Source of the DNA: Candidatus Proximibacter danicus
GTDB taxonomy: Bacteria > Pseudomonadota > Gammaproteobacteria > Burkholderiales > Rhodocyclaceae
DNA length: 64,000 nt
Assembly: GCA_016710885.1 (NCBI GenBank)
Contig: JADJUC010000008.1
Location: forward strand, 107,029-171,028
Reading direction: 5' to 3'
Shown here: positions 8,382 through 17,246 of the stretch, piece after piece
Numbering within the stretch: the stretch's first letter is position 1
Layout of the letters: the number at the start of each line of letters is the position of its first letter
Translations under genes and position numbers: made by a program
The notes under the pieces: model-generated
What the model was told of the DNA's origin: nothing
The model's input: only the letters and a program-made list of their open reading frames with translations
The model's database searches: none

Positions 8382-8448
8382 CCTACACCGATGGTTGCGA
8401 GCGCGGTTCACTCGAAGTTCGCTCGCAGCCGTTCAGCAAGGCCACTGC

Positions 8449-8525
8449 GGAGTGGTAGTTCAGTTGGTTAGAATACCGGCCTGTCACGCCGGGGGTCGCG
8501 GGTTCGAGTCCCGTCCACTCCGCCA
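8449..8525 (+). tRNA. tRNA-Asp (anticodon GTC)
   Basis: The acceptor GGAGTGG pairs with CCACTCC. The anticodon arm is CCGGC-CTGTCAC-GCCGG (anticodon GTC), and CCA is encoded. It is identical over 77 bases to the tRNA-Asp at 23410-23486 on the other strand. Confidence 0.96.
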
Positions 8526-8532
8526 CAAACAA

Positions 8533-8563
8533 AAAGCCCAGCGCATCCGCGCTGGGCTTTTTC
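8533..8563 (+). terminator. Intrinsic terminator of the tRNA cluster
   Basis: Stem AGCCCAGCGC (8535-8544) with GCGCTGGGCT (8549-8558), loop ATCC, followed by T5. An A5 run on the other side may also let it serve the converging Spy-like gene. Confidence 0.92.
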
Positions 8564-8598
8564 ATTTCCGGCGCCTTGCAGCGCCATGGGCGATCGGA

Positions 8599-9093
8599 TC
8601 AGCCGCGACCGGGCTCACCACCCTTGCCACCTCTACCGCCCTCACCACCCTTGCCACGCGCATGCTCGCCAAAGGGTTTGAAGCGGTCGAACACTTGACG
8701 CTGCTCCGGTGTCAGCGTGGCGTAGAAGCTGCGGGTCGATGCGATGCCCACCTCCATCTCCTTCTGATGCTCCTTCATGCGTTCCAGCATTTTTTCCATG
8801 CGTTCGGGTGCTGGCAGTTTAGCCATCGCTTCGAAATCCGGCCGGCGCTCCTTCATGCTCGCCGCACGTTGCTGCATAGGTGCCGACCACGTTTTCCAGC
8901 CGGCTTCCTGATCGGCAGTCAGTTTCAGATCGGTGTGCAACTTCTCGAGGCGAGAACCAGCGTATTTTTCCGCCGACTGCCCCTTCATCTGACTGCGGCA
9001 ATCGCCATCACCGCGGAAGGCATGTACGGTACCGCCTGCGGTCAAGCCGAAAATGGCCAGTGCGGCAAGAATGGTGCGAGTATTTCGTTTCAT
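8599..9093 (-). CDS. Spy/CpxP-like periplasmic protein (LTXXQ motifs)
   Basis: A 164-residue exported protein with a signal peptide (KRNTRTILAALAIFGLTAGG, cleaved near VHA-F). It has two LTXXQ-type motifs, LKLTADQEAGW near residues 56-66 and ATLTPEQRQVFD near 126-137, in an all-helical charged body. Relatives act as ATP-independent periplasmic chaperones or envelope-stress sensors. The C-terminus is an unusual Gly/Arg/Lys/Glu-rich tail (GGEGGRGGKGGEPGRG), probably disordered. It is divergent from an OmpR-type two-component system, so it is probably a target or modulator of it, as CpxP is for CpxRA. Confidence 0.86.
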   Translation of the reverse strand: MKRNTRTILAALAIFGLTAGGTVHAFRGDGDCRSQMKGQSAEKYAGSRLEKLHTDLKLTADQEAGWKTWSAPMQQRAASMKERRPDFEAMAKLPAPERMEKMLERMKEHQKEMEVGIASTRSFYATLTPEQRQVFDRFKPFGEHARGKGGEGGRGGKGGEPGRG

Positions 9094-9242
9094 GACAATC
9101 TCCTTGTTGGTAGGGTCATGTGGTCGGGCGTGTCATCGGGGATTTCGTCTTTCCACGGCACCCATTTGAACGCCAGCATGTATCTGCGGTGTGTCGCAGC
9201 CCCCCTCGATCGGTAACAACACGTATCTGTCGCCGGCTGTGA

Positions 9243-9256
9243 TACAGAAGGATACA
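9243..9256. promoter_or_regulatory. TACA-N6-TACA direct repeat, candidate response-regulator site
   Basis: In the 217-base divergent region the sequence has TACA, six bases, TACA (inside GATACA repeated at 10-base spacing). Two further GTATC copies (GATAC on the minus strand) lie at 9180-9184 and 9223-9227. OmpR-family regulators bind tandem half-sites one helical turn apart, and RstA-type boxes have this spacing. Assignment to this system is inference. Confidence 0.45.
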
Positions 9257-9310
9257 AACGAGGGGGAAAACAGCGATGACAGCACTCGCTGAGACGGGGA
9301 AAATGCAGCC

Positions 9311-10042
9311 ATGGAAAACACTGCACATATTCTGGTCGTCGATGACGACCAGGAAATCCGCCAGCTTGTCGGCGACTATCTGCGCAAGAACGGCTTTCGC
9401 GTCAGCCTTGCCGCTGAAGGTCGGCAAATGCGCGAGATGCTAGATGTCGCTCGCATCGATCTGGTCGTGCTCGACTTGATGCTGCCCGGTGACGATGGCC
9501 TGACCCTGTGCCGCACCCTGCGTGCGACGCCAGCATTTGCGCAGATGCCGGTGCTGATGCTGACCGCACGTGGAGAACCGATAGACCGGGTGGTCGGGCT
9601 TGAAATGGGCGCGGATGATTATCTGCAAAAGCCTTTCGAGCCACGCGAGCTGCTGGCCCGCATCCGCAACATCCTGCGCCGCACGCGCGCAGTGCCTGAC
9701 AACCCTGCCGCAGGTCTCGTAAAACGCTACCGCTTCACCGACTGGGTGCTTGATACCGGGCTTCGCCAACTGACCTCGCCACAGGCGGTTGTCGTGCCGC
9801 TATCGGGTGCTGAATACCGCCTGCTGCAGATTTTTCTCGACCACCCACAGCGCATCCTGAACCGTGACCAGTTGATGGACATGACCAAGGGTCGCGATGC
9901 CGATCCTTTCGATCGTTCGATCGACCTGCAGATCAGCCGGCTACGGCAGAAGCTGGGTGACGATGCCCGCGCGCCAACAATGATCAAGACTGTTCGCAAT
10001 GAGGGCTACATTCTTTCGGCACCGGTAGTGCAAGAATCATGA
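9311..10042 (+). CDS. OmpR-family response regulator
   Basis: A 243-residue regulator. The receiver domain (residues 6-120) has acidic D11/D12, the phosphoacceptor D55 in LVVLDLMLPG, T85 and K107 in LQKPF. A winged-helix domain (about 130-240) ends with IKTVRNEGYILS. Its last four bases overlap the kinase start (ATGA), so the two are translated together. It most likely controls the divergent Spy-like gene and itself, which points to an envelope-stress role. The E. coli counterpart could be RstA, OmpR or CpxR; I cannot decide which. Confidence 0.92.
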   Translation: MENTAHILVVDDDQEIRQLVGDYLRKNGFRVSLAAEGRQMREMLDVARIDLVVLDLMLPGDDGLTLCRTLRATPAFAQMPVLMLTARGEPIDRVVGLEMGADDYLQKPFEPRELLARIRNILRRTRAVPDNPAAGLVKRYRFTDWVLDTGLRQLTSPQAVVVPLSGAEYRLLQIFLDHPQRILNRDQLMDMTKGRDADPFDRSIDLQISRLRQKLGDDARAPTMIKTVRNEGYILSAPVVQES

Positions 10043-11361
10043 TCCGCCAACTGCTCCCGGCCTCGCTCACCCTGCGCATCTTTCTCGTTCTGCTCTGCGG
10101 CGTCCTGCTGGCTGCAACGCTGACCTTCAGCCTCGCACAACGCGACCGGCGCGACGTGATCGAGCATTTTCATGGCCGCGAAGCGGTACAGCGTATCGCC
10201 GACATGCTGCGCCTGCTGTCCAATCTGCCGGCCAGCCAACGGCTATCGACTTTGGCACCGTTCAGCCAGGACGAATGGCGGCTGAGCCCACTCGATGCCT
10301 GCGCGGGACGCCCCGCCCCACATCTGGCGCAGGGGCTCACCGATCGGTTGTCAGGCAGTATCCGCATCAATAGTGCGGTTCGCCTCGACCCGATGGGTGA
10401 GGCTCCGCGCCCACCAACGCTGGCGGTTCGCGGCCAGTTTGCCGATGGCAGCGACTTCTGCCTGATTCACAAGGGGCAGCGACGCGTGCCGCCGCAGATC
10501 GAACAGTGGCGATTCCCCATCAGTCTCGGCTTGTTCGTCGCCCTGATTGCGCTGGTGTGCTGGCTTGCCGTTCGCCTCGCGCTACGCCCGCTGCAACGCA
10601 TGTCGGCAGCTGCCGAAGCTTTCGGTCGCGACATTCGTCAGCCACCGCTCGAAACCGGCGGCCCAAGCGAAGTCAGGCAAGCGGCGCAGGCTTTCAACGC
10701 CATGCAGGAGCGCGTTCGTGGCTTCATGGCCGAGCGCACGCAGATCCTGGCCGCCGTCACGCATGACTTGAAAACGCCGATGACTCGCATGCGCCTGCGG
10801 CTAGAAAACTGCAACGACGAAGCGCTGCGGGAAAAACTTGCCGGCGACCTTTCGGCAATGCAGGCCCTGGTCAGCGAAGGCCTGGATCTTGCCCGCAGCC
10901 TGGAGTCGAGCGAACCCGACACCCGCATCGATCTCGGCGCCCTGCTTTCGAGCATTGCCGACGACGCAACCGACGCCGGCCAGCCAGTAAGTTTCATCGC
11001 GCCGGCCGACAGCAACCCCATCCTTGTTGGCTGCCGTCCGAACGGGCTGCGGCGAGCAATAGAAAATCTGATCGACAATGCCCTCAAATATGGGCTGTGC
11101 GCGGAAATATCGCTGACGCGTACGCCGCATCATGTCTCGATTCACATTCGCGACCGTGGCCCGGGGATTCCCGAAGAGAGCCTGGAAGCCGTAATGCGCC
11201 CCTTTGTTCGCCTCGAAACCTCGCGCTCAAGGGATAGTGGCGGTACCGGCCTCGGCTTGGCCATTGCCAATAATCTGCTGACAGCCCAGGGCGCCTCCCT
11301 GACGCTGGCAAACCTGCCTGAAGGCGGGCTTGATGCCTGTATCGATCTACCGGTGCCCTGA
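10039..11361 (+). CDS. Sensor histidine kinase
   Basis: A 440-residue inner-membrane kinase. TM1 spans about 10-30, a periplasmic domain of about 130 residues follows, TM2 spans about 160-180, and HAMP lies at 180-233. The H-box is AAVTHDLKTPMTRMRL with the phosphorylated H242, followed by N box NLIDNALKYG, DRGPGIP and GGTGLGLAIANNL in the ATPase domain. It overlaps the response regulator gene by 4 bases. The periplasmic domain has several cysteines but no family I recognise, so the signal is unknown. Confidence 0.92.
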   Translation: MIRQLLPASLTLRIFLVLLCGVLLAATLTFSLAQRDRRDVIEHFHGREAVQRIADMLRLLSNLPASQRLSTLAPFSQDEWRLSPLDACAGRPAPHLAQGLTDRLSGSIRINSAVRLDPMGEAPRPPTLAVRGQFADGSDFCLIHKGQRRVPPQIEQWRFPISLGLFVALIALVCWLAVRLALRPLQRMSAAAEAFGRDIRQPPLETGGPSEVRQAAQAFNAMQERVRGFMAERTQILAAVTHDLKTPMTRMRLRLENCNDEALREKLAGDLSAMQALVSEGLDLARSLESSEPDTRIDLGALLSSIADDATDAGQPVSFIAPADSNPILVGCRPNGLRRAIENLIDNALKYGLCAEISLTRTPHHVSIHIRDRGPGIPEESLEAVMRPFVRLETSRSRDSGGTGLGLAIANNLLTAQGASLTLANLPEGGLDACIDLPVP

Positions 11362-11510
11362 GCGGAGTCCATCGATCAAGAAAGATCACGTCAGCCGCAT
11401 CGTCGACTTTCCGATCAAGGCCAAGACCACTGAGGCCACGAGGAGAATTTGGCATGCATTTCAGTGCCGGGCAATGACGCGTCGCAACATTCGCCCCCCC
11501 TCACCTAAGT

Positions 11511-11516
11511 TATAAT
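11511..11516 (+). promoter_or_regulatory. Candidate -10 element of mltD
   Basis: A perfect TATAAT lies 92 bases before the mltD start in the 246-base gap after the kinase gene. No good -35 element is seen at the right distance, so this is tentative. The rest of the gap holds nothing I can identify. Confidence 0.4.
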
Positions 11517-11607
11517 TCGCGCGTTTTGCGGCCCCGCTGAACAGCCAACCCTTCGCCACCGCAACCCCCTTCATTTTCATGAGCGGAGGCTGGCAAGAGG
11601 AGACCGA

Positions 11608-13368
11608 ATGACGTTCAGATGTATCTTCGCCCTGCCCTTCGTTGTACTGCTTGCATCAACTGGCCTCGCACACGCTTCCGACCTGCCGCTGAACCTTTCC
11701 GCCGCAGCCCGCCTCAGTAGCTTTCCATTGCCGGCCGACCTCGACAAGCTGCCGCCACCGGCTGCCGGCCCAACGACCGAAGAACCGGCGCCGACAGCGC
11801 TGGAAACGTTGGCAGCGCCTCCTGCAACTGCAGCTGCCACGTCAGAACCCCTTGCACCCAGCGCTGACTTGCCGACGACTGAAGTTGCCTCGCCCCCTTT
11901 ACTGCCGGGCGCCATCGATCTCACTGCCTCACCGGACGATCTGTTCGAACGAATCCGTAACGGTTTCGCCATGCCCAACCTGACCGGCGATCTGGTGCTG
12001 ACGCAGCAGCAGTGGTATCTCAACCGACCCGATTACCTGCGCCGCATGGTCGACCGCAGCAGTCGATACCTGCACCACATCGTCGAGGAACTCGAAAAAC
12101 GCGGCATGCCGACCGAGCTGGCATTTCTCCCCATGGTGGAAAGCGCTTACAACCCCATGGCCTATTCCCGGGCCCACGCCTCCGGCCTCTGGCAATTCAT
12201 CCCCAGCACCGGCAAAAACTACAATCTGAAGCAGGACTGGTGGATTGATGAGCGCCGCGATGTCGTTGCCGCAACCGCCGCCGCACTCGACTATCTGCAA
12301 TATATCTACGAGATGCACGGTGACTGGTTTCTCGCCCTGGCCTCCTACAACTGGGGTGAAGGTGCGGTTGCCCAGGCCATCAAGAAAAATGAGGCCAAGG
12401 GGCTACCGGCCGACTATCAAAACCTGACAATGCCCGCCGAAACCCGGAACTATGTGCCCAAACTGCAGGCACTCAAAAACATCTTCTCGAACCCGAAGCT
12501 GCTCGCTCAACTTGACTTGCCGGTCGTCGCCAATCGCGCCTATTTCGCCACTGTCACCCCCAGTGCCAACATCGATGTCAAGGTAGCGGCCAAGCTGGCG
12601 GAGATGCCGGTTCAGGAATTCGTCGCGCTCAACCCTGCTCACAACCGGCCGGTGATCAAATCCGATACCCCGCTGGTTATTCCGGCGGAGAAACTGGAGG
12701 CCTTCCACGCCAACATGGAAAGCCATCAGGAAGAAGACAAGCCCTTGTCGAAATGGCAAACCTACACCTTGCAGTCCGGCGAAAAGCTGGAAAAGGTAGC
12801 GCCACGATTCGGCATCACACTGGCCGATCTGAAACGGGTCAACGGCATCACGCCAAGGCTGAAGCCGCAGGCCGGGCTGACGCTGCTGGTACCGGCGAGC
12901 GAGGGGGTCGGAGCGCCGGACATGACCGCCCTTCCAGAACAACCCCGTTTCCCCTCCACCAATGCGGGCGCTACGCCCGCTGCCAGAACGCTGGTGGTAA
13001 AAAAAGGGGAAAGCCTTACCGCCTTCGCACTGCGCGGCGGCACTAGTGTCGCCGAATTGCGCAGAATCAACCGTCTGAAAAGTGATCGCGTGGCCGCCGG
13101 CACCCGCCTGTCGCTCGTCAATGCGTCACCGGCATCTGCCGACAAGGCGTCGGCTACGACAAACGGAGGCGCCTCGGGCAAGTCGGCAAAGAAGCCCGTC
13201 AAAGCACCACGTATCACGCGCTATACCGTCAAGCGCGGCGATACCCTGTACTCCATTGCCCGCAAGTTCAAGGTCGAGCAGAAAGATTTATTGCGCTGGA
13301 ATGGCGGCAATGCCGGCACCCTGCGACCCGGCGAGCAACTGACCATCCAGTTGGCACAGAATGACTGA
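11608..13368 (+). CDS. mltD: Membrane-bound lytic murein transglycosylase D
   Basis: It cleaves peptidoglycan glycan strands with 1,6-anhydromuramic acid formation at the cell envelope. The product is 586 residues: an export signal (1-23), a long Pro/Ala/Thr-rich linker to about 105, an SLT catalytic domain with E178 in PMVESAYNP and SGLWQFIPSTG, then three LysM peptidoglycan-binding repeats at about 384-430, 460-505 and 538-584. E. coli MltD is shorter with two LysM. There is no lipobox cysteine at the usual place, so it may be soluble in the periplasm. AGGAG precedes the start. Confidence 0.94.
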   Translation: MTFRCIFALPFVVLLASTGLAHASDLPLNLSAAARLSSFPLPADLDKLPPPAAGPTTEEPAPTALETLAAPPATAAATSEPLAPSADLPTTEVASPPLLPGAIDLTASPDDLFERIRNGFAMPNLTGDLVLTQQQWYLNRPDYLRRMVDRSSRYLHHIVEELEKRGMPTELAFLPMVESAYNPMAYSRAHASGLWQFIPSTGKNYNLKQDWWIDERRDVVAATAAALDYLQYIYEMHGDWFLALASYNWGEGAVAQAIKKNEAKGLPADYQNLTMPAETRNYVPKLQALKNIFSNPKLLAQLDLPVVANRAYFATVTPSANIDVKVAAKLAEMPVQEFVALNPAHNRPVIKSDTPLVIPAEKLEAFHANMESHQEEDKPLSKWQTYTLQSGEKLEKVAPRFGITLADLKRVNGITPRLKPQAGLTLLVPASEGVGAPDMTALPEQPRFPSTNAGATPAARTLVVKKGESLTAFALRGGTSVAELRRINRLKSDRVAAGTRLSLVNASPASADKASATTNGGASGKSAKKPVKAPRITRYTVKRGDTLYSIARKFKVEQKDLLRWNGGNAGTLRPGEQLTIQLAQND

Positions 13369-13407
13369 ACGCCCCACTTCGCTGCCCGCCCTTCCCGGAG
13401 CCTTGAA

Positions 13408-13776
13408 ATGAATTTCCGAGCCTCAAAGAAATTTCCGGCACCTACGCTGGCAACGCTTGCGCTCTGGGCACTTTGCATGGCGCCAGCGATTGCTGTTCCA
13501 CTGAAAGTCGTCGGATTTGACGACATGAGCTGTCGGGCGTGGGTGCAGTCAAAAGACGATAGTGAGCAGCGGGAGCTTTACCTGACCTGGATGCGGGGAG
13601 TGCTTACCGGCCACAACTACGCCCGCCCTGGTCAGCAGGTTTCCGCGATCTCCAGCGGCACCATCGAGCAGCACGTCAACCGCTATTGCCACGAGAACCC
13701 CACCGGCCGTTTCGACGATGCCGCTTTCCGGCTCAGCGACAAATTCTCGGGTAGAAACTCGGCCATCACCAAGTAG
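13408..13776 (+). CDS. Secreted protein of unknown function
   Basis: A 122-residue protein with a clear signal peptide (hydrophobic run, likely cut after APAIA). The mature part has two cysteines (MSCRAW and NRYCHENP), a WMRGVLTGHN segment and PTGRFDDAAF. The layout (two cysteines, small periplasmic helical body) is reminiscent of the Rap1a/Tai or HdeA groups, but I cannot confirm it. It follows mltD by 39 bases and may be co-transcribed with it. Confidence 0.75.
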   Translation: MNFRASKKFPAPTLATLALWALCMAPAIAVPLKVVGFDDMSCRAWVQSKDDSEQRELYLTWMRGVLTGHNYARPGQQVSAISSGTIEQHVNRYCHENPTGRFDDAAFRLSDKFSGRNSAITK

Positions 13777-13800
13777 GCAGGAAATGCCCGGTAGCGGCCG

Positions 13801-15831
13801 TCAAACCTCCGCTGTAAGGTCAGCGGATGACAGCAAATGGCAGCGGACGACGCGCGTCGGCGAAAGACGGGTTTCGTCCGGATAGGCCTCGCGACAGATG
13901 GGCATGGCGTGAATGCAGCGCGGGTGGAAATGGCAACCGGCCGGCGGGTTTGCCGGTGACGGTGTTTCGCCAGGCAAGCGGATGATGCTGCCGCCCCCGG
14001 CCGCTGCCGGCTTCGGGCTGGGCACGGCGGAGAGCAGCGCCCGCGTGTAAGGGTGCTGCGGATCGCGCAGCACCTCTTCAACCGTGCCGTGTTCGACGAT
14101 ACGACCGAGATACATCACTGCCACCTCATGTGCCAGATGCTCGACGACAGCAAAGTTGTGAGTGATGAACAGGTAAGCCAGACCCAGCGAAGACTGCAAT
14201 TCGGCAAGCAGATTGAGAATCTGTGCCTGCACCGACACATCCAGCGCCGAGGTCGGTTCGTCGCAAATCAGGATCTCCGGCTGCACGGCCAGTGCCCGTG
14301 CGATGGCAATGCGCTGTCGCTGTCCCCCGGAAAATTCGTGCGGATAACGACCGACAGCTTCTGCATCCAGCCCCACCTGCGCCAGCATTGCGGTCACCGC
14401 TTCGGCCAGCGCGCCCCTCTCTGCCGTTGCCAGCGCCTGCATGCCTTCGGCAATGATCTCGCCGACGCGCATGCGCGGGTTGAGCGAGGCAAACGGATCC
14501 TGGAAGATCATCTGCAAGCGCCGCCGCAGGGGGCGCATTTCAGCGCGCGAAAGCCCGGCGATTTCGTGGCCTTCGAGCAGCACACTGCCGCCAGTCGGCT
14601 TGATCAGTTGCAGCAGCGCCTTGCCGACCGTGGTTTTGCCGCAGCCAGATTCACCGACCAGCGCCAGCGTGCGCCCCGGCGACAAGGCCAGCGACACGCC
14701 ATCGACCGCCCGGACATGGCCGACCGTGCGCTGCAGGATGCCGCGCCGAATCGGAAAATGAACTTGCAGATCGGCAACCTGCACCAGCGGCGCTTGCGCT
14801 ACAGCGAGTGCTGGACGAACCGCCGGTTCCGCCACTGCCGACACACGCTGCACGGCTGCCTCTTCCCAAAAACAACGAACCCGATGGCCCGGCGCCAATT
14901 CACGCCATTCCGGGGAGACCTCGCGGCAGCGCGTCATCACGTGCGGGCAGCGCGGTGCAAAGCGGCAGCCGGCAGGCATCGCTGCCAGTGAGGGCACCTG
15001 GCCGGGGATAGTGGCCAAGCGCGCGCCGGGGGCCGACAGGTCGGGCAGAGCGGCAAACAAGGCTTGCGTGTAAGGGTGGCAGGGGGAAGCGAAGAAGGTC
15101 GCACACGGCGCCTCTTCGACGAGCTCGCCGGCGTACATGACGCCGACCCGGTGCGCCATGCGCGCCACCACGCCGAGGTCGTGCGTGATCAGCAGCATGC
15201 CCATGTCGCGCTCGGCCTGCAGGTCCTGCAGCAGGTCAAGAATCTGTGCCTGGATGGTCACGTCGAGCGCAGTCGTCGGCTCGTCAGCGACCAGCAGGGC
15301 CGGGTTGCCGGCCAGCGCCATGGCGATCATGACGCGCTGCTTCATGCCGCCGGAAAGCTGGAAGGGATATTCGTCGAGCCGCCGCGCCGGGTCGGAGATG
15401 CCGACAGCGGTGAGCAGCTTGCCGGCACGGGCACGGGCAGCCTCGCCCTGCAGCCCGGCGTGCTGCGCCAATACTTCGCCGATCTGGCGTCCCACCGTCA
15501 TTACCGGGTTGAGGCTGGTCGCCGGCTCCTGGAAGATCATCGCCATGCCACCACCGCGAACGCCGCGCATCTCGGCTTCAGGCAACCCCAGCAGTTCGCG
15601 CTCGCCGAGCCGGACCTCGCCGCCAAGCACGCGGCCGGCGGCCGGCAACAGGCGCATCAGGGCCAGTGCCGTCGCCGACTTGCCGCAGCCCGATTCGCCA
15701 AGCAAGGCATAGGTTTCGCCTTCGGCAACAGCAAATGAAATGCCGGAAACCGCCGGCAACACACGGCGTCCGGAGGCAAAGCCCATGGCCAGATTGCGCA
15801 CCGAGAGCAGCGGTATCTTGTCGTCAGCCAT
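13801..15831 (-). CDS. yejF: Peptide ABC transporter, fused double ATP-binding protein (YejF-like)
   Basis: A 676-residue protein with two complete ATPase domains. The first has Walker A GESGCGKSA, signature LSGGMKQR and Walker B LLVADEPTTALD. The second has GESGCGKTT, FSGGQRQR and LICDEPTSALD. Each ends with the oligopeptide-transporter cysteine cluster (CRFAPRCPHVMTRC and CHFHPRCIHAMPIC), which may hold a metal centre. It powers the permeases encoded just upstream. The ATG at 15831 overlaps the permease stop (TGATG); a GTG one codon earlier is possible. Last gene of a four-gene operon. Confidence 0.92.
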   Translation of the reverse strand: MADDKIPLLSVRNLAMGFASGRRVLPAVSGISFAVAEGETYALLGESGCGKSATALALMRLLPAAGRVLGGEVRLGERELLGLPEAEMRGVRGGGMAMIFQEPATSLNPVMTVGRQIGEVLAQHAGLQGEAARARAGKLLTAVGISDPARRLDEYPFQLSGGMKQRVMIAMALAGNPALLVADEPTTALDVTIQAQILDLLQDLQAERDMGMLLITHDLGVVARMAHRVGVMYAGELVEEAPCATFFASPCHPYTQALFAALPDLSAPGARLATIPGQVPSLAAMPAGCRFAPRCPHVMTRCREVSPEWRELAPGHRVRCFWEEAAVQRVSAVAEPAVRPALAVAQAPLVQVADLQVHFPIRRGILQRTVGHVRAVDGVSLALSPGRTLALVGESGCGKTTVGKALLQLIKPTGGSVLLEGHEIAGLSRAEMRPLRRRLQMIFQDPFASLNPRMRVGEIIAEGMQALATAERGALAEAVTAMLAQVGLDAEAVGRYPHEFSGGQRQRIAIARALAVQPEILICDEPTSALDVSVQAQILNLLAELQSSLGLAYLFITHNFAVVEHLAHEVAVMYLGRIVEHGTVEEVLRDPQHPYTRALLSAVPSPKPAAAGGGSIIRLPGETPSPANPPAGCHFHPRCIHAMPICREAYPDETRLSPTRVVRCHLLSSADLTAEV

Positions 15832-17246
15832 CACGCCATCCTCGGGTCGAAAGCGTCGCGTACCGCGTCGGCCAGCAGGTTAGCCGCCAGCACCAGCACG
15901 AACATGAAGGCAAAGGCGGCGACCAGCGACCACCACACGACCGGCTCGCGACCGAGCTCCATGCGGGCATTGTTGATCATGGTGCCGAAGCTGATCATGC
16001 TCGGGTCGACGCCGATGCCGACATACGAGAGCACGGCTTCGGCCAGCACCAGCCCGGAGAAATCCATGACCAGCGCAATGATGACGATGTGCATCAGGTT
16101 GGGCAGCAGGTGGCGGCTGATGATACGCAGGTCGGAAACGCCGAAGGCCTGCGCTGCCTGGATATATTCCAGTTCGCGCAGTTTCAGCGCTTCGCCGCGC
16201 AGCAGGCGCGCCAGGCCGGTCCAGCTGGTCAGGCCAAGAATGAAGCACAGCGCCAGCAGCCGCAGGTCGGCGCGCTCAGCGGCGGTGGCGAACCACTGCG
16301 GGTGGGTGTCGATGACCACCTGCATCATGAGCACTGCCGCAGCGATGAGCAGCACGCCGGGAATCGAGTTCAGCGTGGTGTAGATGTACTGGATCAGATC
16401 GTCGATCCAGCCGCGGAAATAACCGGCAATGATGCCGAGGAAGACGGCCAGCGGCAGCGTCACCAGCGTCGTCACCAAGCCGATGACGAGCGCTGTACGG
16501 ATGCTCTTGAGCACCTGATAGAGCACGTCCTGGCCGACCTTGTCGGTGCCGAAGACGTGGTACTCAGTCGCCAGCCCGAGCAACAGCGCGGCCACCAGCA
16601 TCAGCGCGCCGAACGCGATCAGCACGGCATTCCAGGCAAAGGCGGTTTCGCCGCACCACAGTGCCTGCCAGGCCTGTTTCAGCGGCACGCCATCAGCGCA
16701 GGCAAGCCGCCGCACCACCACCAGACAAAGCCCCAGCCAGACGACTGCTGCAAGCAGCACGGCCCGTATCGCCCGGCCGGCGATATCGGCGTCGACACGG
16801 GCTTCATCCGCGCCCAGCGTGGCACCGCCGAATTTCAGGCGCGGGTAATCGCGCATCGTGCGCAGCGAGCCGTCGGCCTGGCGCACCTCCATCATTTCCT
16901 TGGCATAGGCACGTGTCGCCAGCGGCTCCGAATAGGTTTTTTCAACCCGCGTGCGCAGCGGCAGCAACAGGCGATCGAGCGCCGACAGCACTTCGACGGA
17001 GTAGCTGGCCTTCTCTCCGGCCTTGCCCGGCAGTTGTTCGCGGTAGTGTAGCGAATCGAGCAGCCCGACCAGCACGAAAGCCAGCAGGATGGTTGCTGCA
17101 GCCATTCCCGGCCGGCTCTGCCCTACCCGCTTCCAGGCGGCGGCCAGTGGCGGCTGCCGGCGCGACCACCAGCCGGCGCCGATGCCTGCCAGCACCAGCA
17201 GCCAGATACAGACGTCGGACCAGAGGAGGACGGGCTGGATGTTCAT
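15831..17246 (-). CDS. yejE: Peptide ABC transporter permease (YejE-like)
   Basis: A 471-residue inner-membrane permease. N-terminal membrane segments and a long periplasmic stretch (about 65-165) precede the BPD_transp_1 core with the EAA-type loop (EYIQAAQAFGVSDLRIISRHLLPN). This is longer than E. coli YejE (341); the extra length is the N-terminal insert. The start overlaps the yejB stop by four bases (ATGA), which indicates coupled translation. Confidence 0.9.
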   Translation of the reverse strand: MNIQPVLLWSDVCIWLLVLAGIGAGWWSRRQPPLAAAWKRVGQSRPGMAAATILLAFVLVGLLDSLHYREQLPGKAGEKASYSVEVLSALDRLLLPLRTRVEKTYSEPLATRAYAKEMMEVRQADGSLRTMRDYPRLKFGGATLGADEARVDADIAGRAIRAVLLAAVVWLGLCLVVVRRLACADGVPLKQAWQALWCGETAFAWNAVLIAFGALMLVAALLLGLATEYHVFGTDKVGQDVLYQVLKSIRTALVIGLVTTLVTLPLAVFLGIIAGYFRGWIDDLIQYIYTTLNSIPGVLLIAAAVLMMQVVIDTHPQWFATAAERADLRLLALCFILGLTSWTGLARLLRGEALKLRELEYIQAAQAFGVSDLRIISRHLLPNLMHIVIIALVMDFSGLVLAEAVLSYVGIGVDPSMISFGTMINNARMELGREPVVWWSLVAAFAFMFVLVLAANLLADAVRDAFDPRMA

